Assembly (NCBI RefSeq): GCF_900156165.1
Contig: NZ_FTMY01000015.1
Location: forward strand, 90,672 to 154,671
DNA length: 64,000 bases
Source of the DNA: Pseudacidovorax sp. RU35E
GTDB lineage: Bacteria > Pseudomonadota > Gammaproteobacteria > Burkholderiales > Burkholderiaceae_C
Direction: 5' to 3'
The position numbers and the translations under genes were made by a program. Numbering within the stretch: position 1 is the stretch's first letter; each line of letters starts with the position of its first letter. This document shows positions 28,939-37,759 of the stretch, piece after piece. The notes beneath the pieces are model-generated. The model made no database searches, was not told the origin of the DNA, and was given only the letters and a program-made list of their open reading frames with translations.

Positions 28939-30615
28939 CTACGCGGCGGCGAGGGCGGCGGTCTCCGCCGCAGGCGTCGGGGCGGGCGTCGCAGCCGGCG
29001 TGGACCGGCCCCGGATCAGGTCGGCCGCCTTCTCCGCCAGCATGTAGGTCGGCGCATTGGTGTTGCCGCCGATCAGCCGGGGCATGACCGAGGCATCGAC
29101 GACGCGCAGGCCGTCCAGGCCGCGCACGCGCAGTTGGGGGTCGGTGACGGCCTGCGCGTCCTGCCCCATGCGGCAGGTGCCGACGGGGTGGTAGATGGTG
29201 TCGGCCGTGGCGCGGATGTAGGCCTCCACGCCCATGCGGTCTGACGGGTCCGGTTCGGCGCGGCCGGGGATGCCGCGCACGTCGGCGAAGGCCGGCGCCG
29301 CCAGGATGCGGCGGCAGATGCGGTAGGCCTCGACCATGGCCGCCATGTCCTGCGGATCGGACAGGAAGGCCGGGTCGATGCGCGGCGCCGCATGCGGGTC
29401 GGCACTGTGCAGGCCCACGGTGCCGCGCGAGGCCGGCCGCAGCACGCAGGCATGCAGGCCGTAGCCATGGCCGGGCATCTGGCGGCGGCCATGGTCCTGC
29501 ACCTGGGCGCGCGAGAAGTGCAGGCCGATGTCGGGCCGCGCCAGCCCGGACCGGCTGCACAGGAAGGCGCCGGATTCGTTGAAGTTGGTGGAGAAGCAGC
29601 CCTCGCGCTGGCTGCGCCAGCGGCCCCAGTGCTGGAACAGCGAGACCAGCCCACGCGGCGTGCGGCCGAAGAGCTCCAGGTCGAACCAGCGCCGCGAGAG
29701 CACGCAGTCCAGGTGGTCCTGCAGGTTGCGGCCCACGCCCGGCAGCGCATGGCGCACGGCGATACCCAGCGACTGCAGTTCATCGACCGGGCCGATGCCC
29801 GAGAGCATCAGCAGCTGCGGACTGCCGAAGGCTCCCGCACACAGCAGCGTCTCGGCGCGCGCCATCAGGCTGCGGCGCTGGCCGTCGACCGACACGTCCA
29901 CGCCGGTCACCCGCCGCCCTTCCATGCGCAGGCCGAGCGCGTGGGCGCCGGTGATCACGCGCAGGTTCGGCCGGCTACGTGCGGGCGCCAGGTAGGCCCG
30001 CTGCGCATTCCAGCGTTCGCCGCCGTTCTGCGTGACCTGGAACCAGCCCACGCCCTCCTGCCGCTCGCCGTTGAAGTCGGGGTTGATGGCGTAGCCGCAT
30101 TGCGCGCCGGCATCCAGGAAGCGCTGGTTGAAGGCGGCGGGCGAGCGGATGTCGGAGACCTTGAGCGGCCCGTCGGTCGCATGCAGCGCGGAAGCCGGCA
30201 GCGACGTGTTGCCCTCGCTGCGCAGGAAGTACGGCAGCACCTCCTGCCAGCTCCAGCCGGTGCAGCCCAACGCCGCCCACTCGTCGTAGTCGGCGGGATG
30301 GCCGCGCACGTAGATCATGGCGTTGATCGACGAGCTGCCGCCCAGCACCTTGCCGCGCGGCTGGTAGCCGCAGCGGCCGCCCAGGCCCGGCTGCGGCTCG
30401 GTCTCGAAGGCCCAGTTCATGCGCCGCGTGGGCACGGTGCCGATCAGGCCCATGGGCACGGTCACCCAGCCGCTGGCGTCGCTGCCGCCGGCTTCGAGCA
30501 GCGCGACGGTGACGCGCGGGTCCTCGCTCAGCCGGCCCGCCAGCGTGCAGCCGGCGGTGCCGCCGCCGACGATGACGTAGTCGAAGTGCTCTTCCGGGTT
30601 GTTGTTCTTGGGCAT
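28939..30615 (-). CDS. GMC family FAD-dependent oxidoreductase (alcohol/choline dehydrogenase-like)
   Basis: The 558-residue flavoprotein has the ADP-binding motif DYVIVGGGTAGCTLAGRL at residues 12-29, the GMC signature GKVLGGSSSINAMIYVRGHP near residue 90, and the C-terminal catalytic segment IYHPVGTCRMG plus VDASVMPRLIGGNTNAPTYM. Members oxidise primary alcohols such as choline or alkanols to aldehydes. AGGAG stands 7-8 bases before the ATG at 30615. Between an alkyl sulfatase and a second sulfatase, it is well placed to oxidise the alcohol released by ester cleavage, but that role is inferred from context. Confidence 0.92.
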   Translation of the reverse strand: MPKNNNPEEHFDYVIVGGGTAGCTLAGRLSEDPRVTVALLEAGGSDASGWVTVPMGLIGTVPTRRMNWAFETEPQPGLGGRCGYQPRGKVLGGSSSINAMIYVRGHPADYDEWAALGCTGWSWQEVLPYFLRSEGNTSLPASALHATDGPLKVSDIRSPAAFNQRFLDAGAQCGYAINPDFNGERQEGVGWFQVTQNGGERWNAQRAYLAPARSRPNLRVITGAHALGLRMEGRRVTGVDVSVDGQRRSLMARAETLLCAGAFGSPQLLMLSGIGPVDELQSLGIAVRHALPGVGRNLQDHLDCVLSRRWFDLELFGRTPRGLVSLFQHWGRWRSQREGCFSTNFNESGAFLCSRSGLARPDIGLHFSRAQVQDHGRRQMPGHGYGLHACVLRPASRGTVGLHSADPHAAPRIDPAFLSDPQDMAAMVEAYRICRRILAAPAFADVRGIPGRAEPDPSDRMGVEAYIRATADTIYHPVGTCRMGQDAQAVTDPQLRVRGLDGLRVVDASVMPRLIGGNTNAPTYMLAEKAADLIRGRSTPAATPAPTPAAETAALAAA

Positions 30616-30711
30616 GGCGCGTCTCCTGAACGCTGGAAGGAATCGGAGCCTGGGCGCGGGGTCGGTCGCCACCCGCTGTGCGCGGCGACCTCCCGCGCAG
30701 CCGTCGGTCAG

Positions 30712-32625
30712 TCAGTCGGGCCAGCGGGCCGCGTCGACCACCGGGAAGCTGCCGCTGAAGTTGTCGAGCAGGCCGAAGAAGCGCGGCAGCAGGCTGGCAT
30801 CACCGCGCAGTTGAGCCTCGCCGGCGCCTACCAGCTCCGGCAGCGTCTGCTGGCGCGCCAGCAGGGCATTGAGGGCACGGCGCGGCAGCGTCAGGTGCAC
30901 GTCGCAGGGCGCCTCGGCCGAGGGCACGCGGATCGGGCTCAGCGCGCCGTTGGACAGCTCCAGCCGCCAGTGCTCGCCGCTGTCGACCAGATGCAGGCCC
31001 ACCACGCAGGCCAGCTCGCCGGCGCGCGGTGCGTTCAGGCGCACGGCCAACGCGTCGAAGAGCAGGCCGTTGCCCAGCGCCGCCAGCATGGCGCTGCCGC
31101 CGGGCACGGCCGGCGCGGCGGGCGGGCCCTCGCGGTATTCGCGCGCGCCCAGCAGGAAGGCATTGCGCCAGGTGGCGGATTCGGCGGCGAAGCCCATCTG
31201 CTCCAGCGCCTCGGCGGCCAGCGCGCGGGCGCCGGCATGGTCCGGGTGCGCATAGACGGCATGTTTCATCACCTCGGCCACCCAGCGGTAGTCGCCACGA
31301 TCCAGGTCTTCGCGCGCCCGCTCGACCAGCGCGTCGATGCCGCCCATGTAGCGCACATAGCGTTCGGCGGCCGCCACCGGCGGATGCGCATGCAGGTTGG
31401 CCGGATGGGCGTCGTACCAGGACAGGTAGTGCTGGTAGATGGCCTTCACGTTGTGCGAGACGGTGCCGTAGAAGCCGCGCGCATGCCAGCGCCGCGCCAG
31501 CGGGCCCGGCATGGTCAGCCCCTCGGCGATCTCGGCCGACTTGAGGCCGTGACTCATCAGCCGCACGGTCTGGTCGTGCAGCCAGCGGTACAGATCGCGC
31601 TGCTCGCGCAGGAAGCCCTGCACCCGGTCCTGGCCCCAGGTGGGCCAGTGGTGCTGGGCCAGGGCAACGTCGCTGCGGTCGCCCCAGCGCTGCAAGGCCT
31701 GGTGCAGGTACTTGGACCAGGCGAGCGAATCGCGCACCTTGGCGCCGCGCAGCGGGCAGAGGTTGTGCAGCGTGCGCGTGGCGTTCTCGGCCAGGTTGAG
31801 GGCGCGCTCGCCAGGAAAGTAGAAGTGCATCTCGGCCGGCGCTTCGGTGTCGGGCGCCAGCTGGAACTCGATGGCCACGCCGTCGATGGTGTGGGCCTCG
31901 ACGTCCTGCACGATCTCCCAGGTGGGCGCGATCAGCGAGGGCCGGCCGCGCGGCAGGCTCTTGCCCAGACCGGCATCCACCTGGCCGTCGGCGCCCACCG
32001 GCAGCGTGTGGCCGAACTGGAACTGCGCCCGCCGCGCCATGGCGACGCCGCCGATCACGTTCTCGGCCACCGCGTGGTGCATGAAGCCCACCGGCGCGAT
32101 CACCTGCACACGGCCGGCATCCACGTCCTTCTGCGAGACGAGGCCGGCGACGCCGCCGAAATGGTCGCTGTGGCTGTGGCTGTAGATCACCGTGTGCAGC
32201 GGCCGTCGGCCCTCGGGGTCGCACAGGCGGCGGTACAGGCGCAGCGCGGCGGCGGCGGTCTCGGGCACGGTGAGTGCGTCGAGGGCGATCAGGCCCTCGT
32301 CGCCCTCGATGAAGGTGATGTTGGCCAGGTCGTAGCCCCGCACCTGGAAGATCCGCGGCGTGACCTGGAAGAGGCCGTGGATGCGGTTGAGCCGCGCCTG
32401 GCGCCAGAGGGCCGGGTTGACGGTGGGCGCGGGCGTCTCGTCGTCGAGGAAGGCGTAGGGGCGCAGGCTCCAGACGGACGCGCCGGAGACGCCGGCCACC
32501 TCGGCCTCGTCGTCGCTGCCGAGAAAGCCACGCCGGGCGTCGTCGAAGTCCTCGCCGTCCTCCGGCGGCGCACCGGCCGCGGCCAGGCGCTGGAGGTCGA
32601 GGGTGGGGCCGTAGGCGGTCTTCAT
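30712..32625 (-). CDS. Alkyl sulfatase, metallo-beta-lactamase fold (SdsA1/BDS1-like)
   Basis: The 637-residue protein has the binuclear zinc motif HSHSDH (His150-His155) and conserved SdsA1 landmarks: GFMHHAVAENVIGG, ERALNLAENATRTLHNLCPL, VRDSLAWSKYLHQAL and LAQHHWPTWG. The middle third is the dimerisation domain and the last 120 residues form an SCP2-like domain. It should hydrolyse primary alkyl sulfates such as dodecyl sulfate to alcohol and sulfate. Unlike the secreted Pseudomonas SdsA1 it has no apparent signal peptide. Its ATG overlaps the TetR stop by four bases (ATGA), so the regulator and the enzyme are translationally coupled. Confidence 0.93.
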   Translation of the reverse strand: MKTAYGPTLDLQRLAAAGAPPEDGEDFDDARRGFLGSDDEAEVAGVSGASVWSLRPYAFLDDETPAPTVNPALWRQARLNRIHGLFQVTPRIFQVRGYDLANITFIEGDEGLIALDALTVPETAAAALRLYRRLCDPEGRRPLHTVIYSHSHSDHFGGVAGLVSQKDVDAGRVQVIAPVGFMHHAVAENVIGGVAMARRAQFQFGHTLPVGADGQVDAGLGKSLPRGRPSLIAPTWEIVQDVEAHTIDGVAIEFQLAPDTEAPAEMHFYFPGERALNLAENATRTLHNLCPLRGAKVRDSLAWSKYLHQALQRWGDRSDVALAQHHWPTWGQDRVQGFLREQRDLYRWLHDQTVRLMSHGLKSAEIAEGLTMPGPLARRWHARGFYGTVSHNVKAIYQHYLSWYDAHPANLHAHPPVAAAERYVRYMGGIDALVERAREDLDRGDYRWVAEVMKHAVYAHPDHAGARALAAEALEQMGFAAESATWRNAFLLGAREYREGPPAAPAVPGGSAMLAALGNGLLFDALAVRLNAPRAGELACVVGLHLVDSGEHWRLELSNGALSPIRVPSAEAPCDVHLTLPRRALNALLARQQTLPELVGAGEAQLRGDASLLPRFFGLLDNFSGSFPVVDAARWPD

Positions 32626-33311
32626 GGCTGGGTATCCGGGTGGGCGGGCACGATGCCCAGGTAGGCGCCGAGCGCCTCGGCGGTCTGCGTGACCACGGCG
32701 GCTTCGTCCAGGCGGACGGGCCCCGGGTCGGTGAGCACGGCGCTGACCAGCAGCCCGTGCAGCATCTGGTGGGCGAAGCCCAGGCGCGCGGCGGCGGCCT
32801 CGCCCTGCCATTGCGGCCAGCGCGCCATGGCCGCCACCAGCCGTCCGCGCGTGACCAGCCGCAGCTGCGCCAGCGGATGCGCCGTGTTGGCATCGCGCGG
32901 CTGCTGCTGGGTCTGCCCCAGCGCCGCGGCATAGAGCCCGCGGTGCAGCCGGAAGGAATGGACCATCAGCCCGACCCAGGCCTGGAGGAACTGGGCCGGC
33001 GTCTCGCCCTCGCGCTCCGGCGCGGCGTGGAAGGCGTCGAGCCGCTGTTGCAGCACCTCTGCCAGCAACTGCTGCAGCACGGCGAAGTAGGCCTCCTTGT
33101 TGTGGAAGCGTGTGTAGAAGGTGCCGACCGAGCACCCGATGGCCTGGGCGATGTCGCTGACCGTCACCTCGGACCAGCGGCGCGTCGCAGTCAACTGCAG
33201 CCCGGCTTCGATCAGCGCCTGCTGCCGCTCCTGGCCGCGCGGACGCTTGGGCGCGACGGCATGTTGCGCCGGCAGCGTGCCGGCGGCTTTCTGGACAAGT
33301 TCTTCCTGCAT
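32622..33311 (-). CDS. TetR-family transcriptional regulator of the sulfate-ester cassette
   Basis: The 229-residue protein has an N-terminal TetR helix-turn-helix: RQQALIEAGLQLTA, then VTVSDIAQAIGCSVGTFYTRF and NKEAYFAVLQQLL. The C-terminal ligand-binding domain is unlike any member I can name. It is the first gene of the cassette and shares a 4-base overlap with the alkyl sulfatase. I start at the ATG at 33311; an adjacent TTG adds one residue. A 24-base palindrome lies immediately upstream, so it most likely represses its own transcript and the downstream genes until an inducer, perhaps an alkyl sulfate or fatty alcohol, binds. Confidence 0.9.
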   Translation of the reverse strand: MQEELVQKAAGTLPAQHAVAPKRPRGQERQQALIEAGLQLTATRRWSEVTVSDIAQAIGCSVGTFYTRFHNKEAYFAVLQQLLAEVLQQRLDAFHAAPEREGETPAQFLQAWVGLMVHSFRLHRGLYAAALGQTQQQPRDANTAHPLAQLRLVTRGRLVAAMARWPQWQGEAAAARLGFAHQMLHGLLVSAVLTDPGPVRLDEAAVVTQTAEALGAYLGIVPAHPDTQP

Positions 33312-33312
33312 C

Positions 33313-33352
33313 AACTCAACATGAACATGAATTCATATTCATGTTATGAGTT
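33313..33352. promoter_or_regulatory. Palindromic operator upstream of the TetR gene
   Basis: The 24-base core CATGAACATGAATTCATATTCATG (33320-33343, written here as two 12-base halves joined at GAA|TTC) matches its own reverse complement except at one symmetric pair. Flanking arms AACTCA (33313-33318) and TGAGTT (33347-33352) extend the symmetry with a 2-base offset. It is AT-rich in a GC-rich region and ends one base from the TetR start codon, where a self-repressing TetR protein would be expected to bind. Confidence 0.8.
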
Positions 33353-33406
33353 GGACGAGGCCCCGAAAAGCTCGGGCTTACCCGCAGGAAATTGAGCGAA
33401 ACGGGA

Positions 33407-33682
33407 TCAGCGCCCGCCGCGCAGGAGCGCCCACTGGACAGTCCCGGCGACCACCACGAGTGCGGCGTAGGTGGCCATGCGCCCATCGTGGTCCGTCAGC
33501 ATCAGTCCACCGAGCAGCGTCGCGGCGCCAGCGCCCGTGGTGAGGGCCACCTGCTTCCACAGCGGCACGCGCAGCGAGCGTGCGCGTTGCAGCACGCGCA
33601 AACCCAGGGCCAGCAACGCCGCCACGACCACGGCAGGCGCCACGAAATTGAGCAGGTGATCGAGAAACTGGAGGGGAGACAT
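33407..33682 (-). CDS. Small membrane protein of unknown function
   Basis: The 91-residue protein has three predicted membrane segments: NFVAPAVVVAALLALGLRVL, LTTGAGAATLLGGLML and TYAALVVVAGTVQWALL. I do not recognise the family. GGAG lies just before the ATG at 33682 (GAGGGGAGAC ATG reading back on the minus strand is only moderately placed). It is divergent from hemA, with which it shares a 91-base promoter region, and lies 95 bases upstream of the TetR gene in the same direction. Confidence 0.65.
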   Translation of the reverse strand: MSPLQFLDHLLNFVAPAVVVAALLALGLRVLQRARSLRVPLWKQVALTTGAGAATLLGGLMLTDHDGRMATYAALVVVAGTVQWALLRGGR

Positions 33683-33759
33683 GCGCCGCGATGCGTCCGG
33701 CAATGACTGCGATAGGAGGGTTTGCTGCAGTGCAGGGCGCCGAGGAGGGGCGCAAATTT

Positions 33760-33765
33760 TATAAT
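33760..33765 (+). promoter_or_regulatory. Perfect -10 box of hemA
   Basis: TATAAT lies only eight bases before the hemA ATG. Transcription would normally start about six to eight bases downstream, that is at or next to the start codon. No convincing -35 hexamer is visible. The implied mRNA is leaderless or nearly so. Confidence 0.6.
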
Positions 33766-33773
33766 GCGCGGTT

Positions 33774-35060
33774 ATGGCAGTCTGGGCACTCGGCTTGAAC
33801 CACACGACCGCGCCGCTCGACCTGCGCGGCCGCTTCGCGTTTGCCGTCGACCAGATCGCGCCCACCCTGCAGAGTCTGCGCAGCGCCGTGGGCCTGCGCG
33901 GCCATCCGCCGGTGGAGGCCGCCATCCTCTCCACCTGCAACCGCACCGAGATCTACTGCGCTGCCGACCGGCCTGCACTGGAGCACACGGTCGACTGGCT
34001 GGCCGGCAGCGGCGGCGTCTCGCCGGCCCTGCTTCGCTCCCACACCTACACGCTCACCGACGGCCAGGCCGCGCGCCATGCCTTCCGGGTGGCCAGCGGC
34101 CTCGACTCCATGGTGCTCGGCGAGGCCCAGATCCTGGGCCAGATGAAGGACGCCATCCGCGCCGCCGAGACGGCCGGCGCGCTGGGCACCACGCTCAACC
34201 AGCTGTTCCAGCGCTCCTTCGCCGTCGCCAAGGAAGTGCGCACCTCCACCGAGATCGGCGCCCATTCCATCAGCATGGCCGCCGCCGCCGTGCGCCTGGC
34301 CGGCCAGCTCTTCGAGGACCTGCGTGAGACCCGGGTGCTCTTCGTCGGCGCCGGCGAAATGATCGACCTGGCCGCCACGCATTTCGCCGCGCGCCAACCC
34401 GCCAGCATCGTCATCGCCAACCGCACGCTCGAGCGCGGCGAGAAGCTCGCCAGCCGCCTGGGCGGCGAGGCCATGCGCCTGGCCGACCTGCCCGGCCGCC
34501 TGGCCGAGTTCGACATCGTGGTCAGCTGCACCGCCAGCACCCTGCCGCTGATCGGCCTGGGTGCCGTGGAGCGAGCGCTCAAGGTGCGCAAGCACCGGCC
34601 CATGTTCATGGTCGATCTGGCGGTGCCGCGCGACATCGAGCCCGAGGTCAAGGCGCTGGAAGATGTCTACCTCTACACCGTGGACGACCTCGCCCACGTG
34701 GTGCGCCAGGGCGAGGCCAGCCGCCAGGCCGCCGTCGCCCAGGCCGAGGCCATCATCGACGCCGGGGTGCAGAACTTCCTGCACTGGATGGACCAGCGCA
34801 GCAGCGTGCCGCTGATCCAGCAGCTGCAGGCCCAGGCCGATGCCTGGCGCGCAGCCGAGCTGGCCCGCGCCCGCCGGCAGCTCGCCCGGGGCGACGACGT
34901 CGAGGCGGTGTTGGAGGCCCTGTCGCGCGGCCTCACGCAGAAGATGCTGCACGGCGCCCTGGCCGAACTGCACGCCGGCGACGCCACCCACCGCGAGCAG
35001 ACCGCGCAGACGGTGAGCCGGCTCTTCCTGCGCAACGGCGACCCGCGCCGAGACAACTAG
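33774..35060 (+). CDS. hemA: Glutamyl-tRNA reductase
   Basis: This 428-residue enzyme makes glutamate-1-semialdehyde from Glu-tRNA, the first step of C5-pathway heme synthesis. The N-terminus [20 protein letters not shown], the nucleophile Cys55 in [11 protein letters not shown], and the NADPH-domain segment [17 protein letters not shown] are family hallmarks. The C-terminal dimerisation domain is intact. It is followed by prfA and prmC, the hemA-prfA-prmC order found across proteobacteria. No Shine-Dalgarno sequence precedes the ATG, which fits with the -10 box only eight bases away. Confidence 0.96.
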   Translation: MAVWALGLNHTTAPLDLRGRFAFAVDQIAPTLQSLRSAVGLRGHPPVEAAILSTCNRTEIYCAADRPALEHTVDWLAGSGGVSPALLRSHTYTLTDGQAARHAFRVASGLDSMVLGEAQILGQMKDAIRAAETAGALGTTLNQLFQRSFAVAKEVRTSTEIGAHSISMAAAAVRLAGQLFEDLRETRVLFVGAGEMIDLAATHFAARQPASIVIANRTLERGEKLASRLGGEAMRLADLPGRLAEFDIVVSCTASTLPLIGLGAVERALKVRKHRPMFMVDLAVPRDIEPEVKALEDVYLYTVDDLAHVVRQGEASRQAAVAQAEAIIDAGVQNFLHWMDQRSSVPLIQQLQAQADAWRAAELARARRQLARGDDVEAVLEALSRGLTQKMLHGALAELHAGDATHREQTAQTVSRLFLRNGDPRRDN

Positions 35061-35169
35061 CGACGCTCGCTCCCTGCAGCCTCCTCTGCACCGGGGCTGT
35101 TCCCTTCCGCCGCGCAACCGCCTTGCGCCGCCCTGGCCGCACGGCCCCGTTCCCCCTTCCGCTTCGCCC

Positions 35170-36255
35170 GTGAAAGACTTCCTCCGCCACCAACTCGAAC
35201 GCTTCGCCCAGCGCCTGGAAGAGCTGGACTTCCTGCTCTCCCGCGAGGACATCATGGCCGACATGGCGCAGTACCGCGCCATCTCGCGCGAGCACGCCGA
35301 GGTCACGGCCATCGCGGGCCGCTGGGCGCGTTACCGCCAGCGCGAGGCCGACCTGGCCAGCGCCCGCGACATGCTTCAGGATCCCGACATGGCCGAGATG
35401 GCGCAGGAGGAGATCGCCGCCGCCACGGCCGAGCTGCAGCAGCTGGCCGACGAACTCCAGCGCCTGCTGCTGCCCAAGGACCCGGACGACGCCCGCAACG
35501 CCTTCCTCGAAATCCGCGCCGGCACCGGCGGCGACGAGTCGGCCCTGTTCGTCGGCGATCTGGCGCGCATGTACACCCGCCATGCCGCCAGCCAGGGCTG
35601 GAAGCTGGAGATCATGAGCGCCAGCGAAAGCGAGATCGGCGGCTACAAGGAAGTGGTGCTGCGCGTCGAGGCCGACGGCGCCTACGGCCGGCTGCGCTTC
35701 GAATCCGGCGGCCACCGCGTGCAGCGCGTGCCCGCCACCGAAACCCAGGGCCGCATCCACACCAGTGCCTGCACGGTGGCCGTGATGCCCGAGCCGGACG
35801 AGACGCAGGCCATCACCCTCAACCCGGCCGACCTGCGCATCGACACCTTCCGCGCCAGCGGCGCCGGCGGCCAGCACATCAACAAGACCGACTCCGCCGT
35901 GCGCGTGGTGCACCTGCCCACCGGCCTGGTCGCCGAATGCCAGGACGGCCGCAGCCAGCACAGCAACAAGGCCAAGGCGCTGCAGGTGCTGCAGGCCCGG
36001 CTGCAGGAGAAGGAGCGCAGCGAGCGCGCCGCCAAGGAGGCCGCCCTGCGCAAAGGCCTGATCGGCAGCGGCGACCGCAGCGACCGCATCCGCACGTACA
36101 ACTTCCCGCAGGGGCGGCTCACCGACCATCGCATCAACCTCACGCTCTACAAGCTGGGCGCGGTGATGGAAGGCGACCTGGGCGAGGTGCTCGATGCGCT
36201 GCAGGCCGCGCGCGAGGCCGAACAGTTGGCGGAGCTGGAGGCAAGCCAGGCATGA
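35170..36255 (+). CDS. prfA: Peptide chain release factor 1
   Basis: The 361-residue factor ends translation at UAA and UAG. The GGQ motif ([15 protein letters not shown], about residues 231-245) that triggers peptide release is present, and so is the domain 2 codon-recognition region. Start is a GTG at 35170, with [20 protein letters not shown] following; the segment upstream has no better start. The GGQ glutamine is methylated by PrmC, whose gene overlaps the prfA stop by four bases. Confidence 0.97.
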   Translation: MKDFLRHQLERFAQRLEELDFLLSREDIMADMAQYRAISREHAEVTAIAGRWARYRQREADLASARDMLQDPDMAEMAQEEIAAATAELQQLADELQRLLLPKDPDDARNAFLEIRAGTGGDESALFVGDLARMYTRHAASQGWKLEIMSASESEIGGYKEVVLRVEADGAYGRLRFESGGHRVQRVPATETQGRIHTSACTVAVMPEPDETQAITLNPADLRIDTFRASGAGGQHINKTDSAVRVVHLPTGLVAECQDGRSQHSNKAKALQVLQARLQEKERSERAAKEAALRKGLIGSGDRSDRIRTYNFPQGRLTDHRINLTLYKLGAVMEGDLGEVLDALQAAREAEQLAELEASQA

Positions 36256-37169
36256 GCGGGCGTCCGGCTGTTTTGGATGGCTCTCGCGCCCCAGGCGACG
36301 CCCCTTCCGATTCCTCATTCTTCGCGGACGCTGCGCCGTCCAGCATCGCCGCCGCACTCCAGGCTGGCCTGCGCGCTGGCCTGGACCGGCTCGATGCCCA
36401 ACTGCTGCTGCTGTTCGCCCTCGGCCGCGCGCCGCACGACCGAGCCTGGCTGCTGACGCACGACAGCGACGCGCTCGGCGCCGAAGACTGGCCACGCATC
36501 GCCGCCCTCTTCCAGCGGCGCCTGGCCGGCGAGCCCGCCGCCTACCTGCTCGGCGAGAAGGAATTCCACGGCCTCGACCTGCGGGTCGACGCCCGCGTGC
36601 TGGTGCCGCGACCGGACACCGAGACGCTGGTCGACTGGGCCCTGGCCTGCCTGCAGGGCCGCAGCGCGCCGCGCGTGCTGGACCTGGGCACTGGCAGCGG
36701 CGCCATCGCCCTGGCCGTGCAGCGCGCCCGGCACGACGCGCGGGTCGAGGCGGTCGACGCCAGCGTCGATGCCCTGGCGGTGGCGGCAACGAATGCCCAG
36801 CGTCTGGGCCTGCCTGTCGCCTTCCGCCAGGCCTCCTGGCTCGAAGGCGCGCCCCGGGCCGCCTACGACCTGATCGTCAGCAACCCGCCCTACATCGCCG
36901 AAGGCGACCCGCACCTGCCCGGCTTGCGCCACGAGCCCCGCGCCGCCCTGGTCGCCGGCACCGACGGCCTGGACGACCTGCGGCAGATCGTGCGCGACGC
37001 GCCCGTCCACCTGGCCGCGGGCGGCTGGCTGCTGCTCGAACATGGCCACGACCAGGCCGCCGCCGTCCGACAGTTGCTCGCCGACGCGGGCTTCGCCGAC
37101 ATCCAGCATCGCCACGACCTGTCCGGCATTGCCCGGTGCACCGGCGGAACCTGGGCCCCGGTGAAATAA
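36252..37169 (+). CDS. prmC: Release factor glutamine methyltransferase
   Basis: The 305-residue SAM-dependent methyltransferase modifies the GGQ glutamine of release factors. It has the SAM-binding segment [19 protein letters not shown] (about residues 144-162) and the substrate-binding motif [13 protein letters not shown]. The helical N-terminal domain carries [28 protein letters not shown], a PrmC signature. ATG at 36252 overlaps the prfA stop (ATGA). The first 30 residues are unusually low in conservation and may be a family-variable extension. Confidence 0.94.
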   Translation: MSGRPAVLDGSRAPGDAPSDSSFFADAAPSSIAAALQAGLRAGLDRLDAQLLLLFALGRAPHDRAWLLTHDSDALGAEDWPRIAALFQRRLAGEPAAYLLGEKEFHGLDLRVDARVLVPRPDTETLVDWALACLQGRSAPRVLDLGTGSGAIALAVQRARHDARVEAVDASVDALAVAATNAQRLGLPVAFRQASWLEGAPRAAYDLIVSNPPYIAEGDPHLPGLRHEPRAALVAGTDGLDDLRQIVRDAPVHLAAGGWLLLEHGHDQAAAVRQLLADAGFADIQHRHDLSGIARCTGGTWAPVK

Positions 37170-37207
37170 TCCACTTCCTTACCACCCCACCACCCACAGG
37201 AAACCCC

Positions 37208-37531
37208 ATGAGCGACGTTCAGCAACGCATCGACGGCATCGTGAAGTCGAGTGATGTCGTGCTCTTCATGAAGGGCAACGCGAGCTTTCCCATGTGCGGC
37301 TTCTCCGGCCGCGCCGTCCAGATCCTGAAGGCCTGCGGCCTCGACACCAAGGCGCTGACCACGGTCAACGTGCTGGACGACGCCGAGATCCGCCAGGGCA
37401 TCAAGGAATACAGCAACTGGCCCACCATCCCCCAGCTCTACGTCAAGGGCGAGTTCGTGGGCGGCTCGGACATCATGATGGAGATGTACGAGTCGGGCGA
37501 ACTGCAGCAGATGCTGACCCAGGCCGCCTGA
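37208..37531 (+). CDS. grxD: Monothiol glutaredoxin (Grx4 type)
   Basis: The 107-residue protein carries the CGFS active site (Cys30) in the block [20 protein letters not shown] and the glutathione-binding segments [19 protein letters not shown]. Monothiol CGFS glutaredoxins bind a 2Fe-2S cluster and pass it to apoproteins, often with BolA. The gene lies 38 bases after prmC and ends the hemA-prfA-prmC-grxD run, since a strong terminator follows. Confidence 0.95.
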   Translation: MSDVQQRIDGIVKSSDVVLFMKGNASFPMCGFSGRAVQILKACGLDTKALTTVNVLDDAEIRQGIKEYSNWPTIPQLYVKGEFVGGSDIMMEMYESGELQQMLTQAA

Positions 37532-37576
37532 GGGCAGCCCTTCTTGCCTCCCTGACGGGCGCCTCCGCGCCCCGAT

Positions 37577-37602
37577 CGGCCCGCCTTGCGCGGGCCGTTT
37601 TT
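37577..37602 (+). terminator. Rho-independent terminator after grxD
   Basis: CGGCCCGC and GCGGGCCG form a perfect 8-base stem with loop CTTGC, followed by five T residues. It stands 46 bases after the grxD stop and closes the hemA-grxD transcript. Confidence 0.85.
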
Positions 37603-37759
37603 CATGGTGCGCGCCCCGCCCTTCGGACGCGGCCTCCCCTCCTGTAGTCGCCAAGCAACATCGCCTGTCGGCCCCTGGGGCCCGCGTGCAAGCGGCGCGG
37701 GCACGTCTTATGCTGTATCGCACCAGGTGTTGTTGATGTTCGATACGGAGGTGTTCCCG

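Noticed and set aside
29392..32664. A 1090-codon open frame on the plus strand
   Set aside because: It is antisense to the GMC and alkyl sulfatase genes, both of which have full family motifs.
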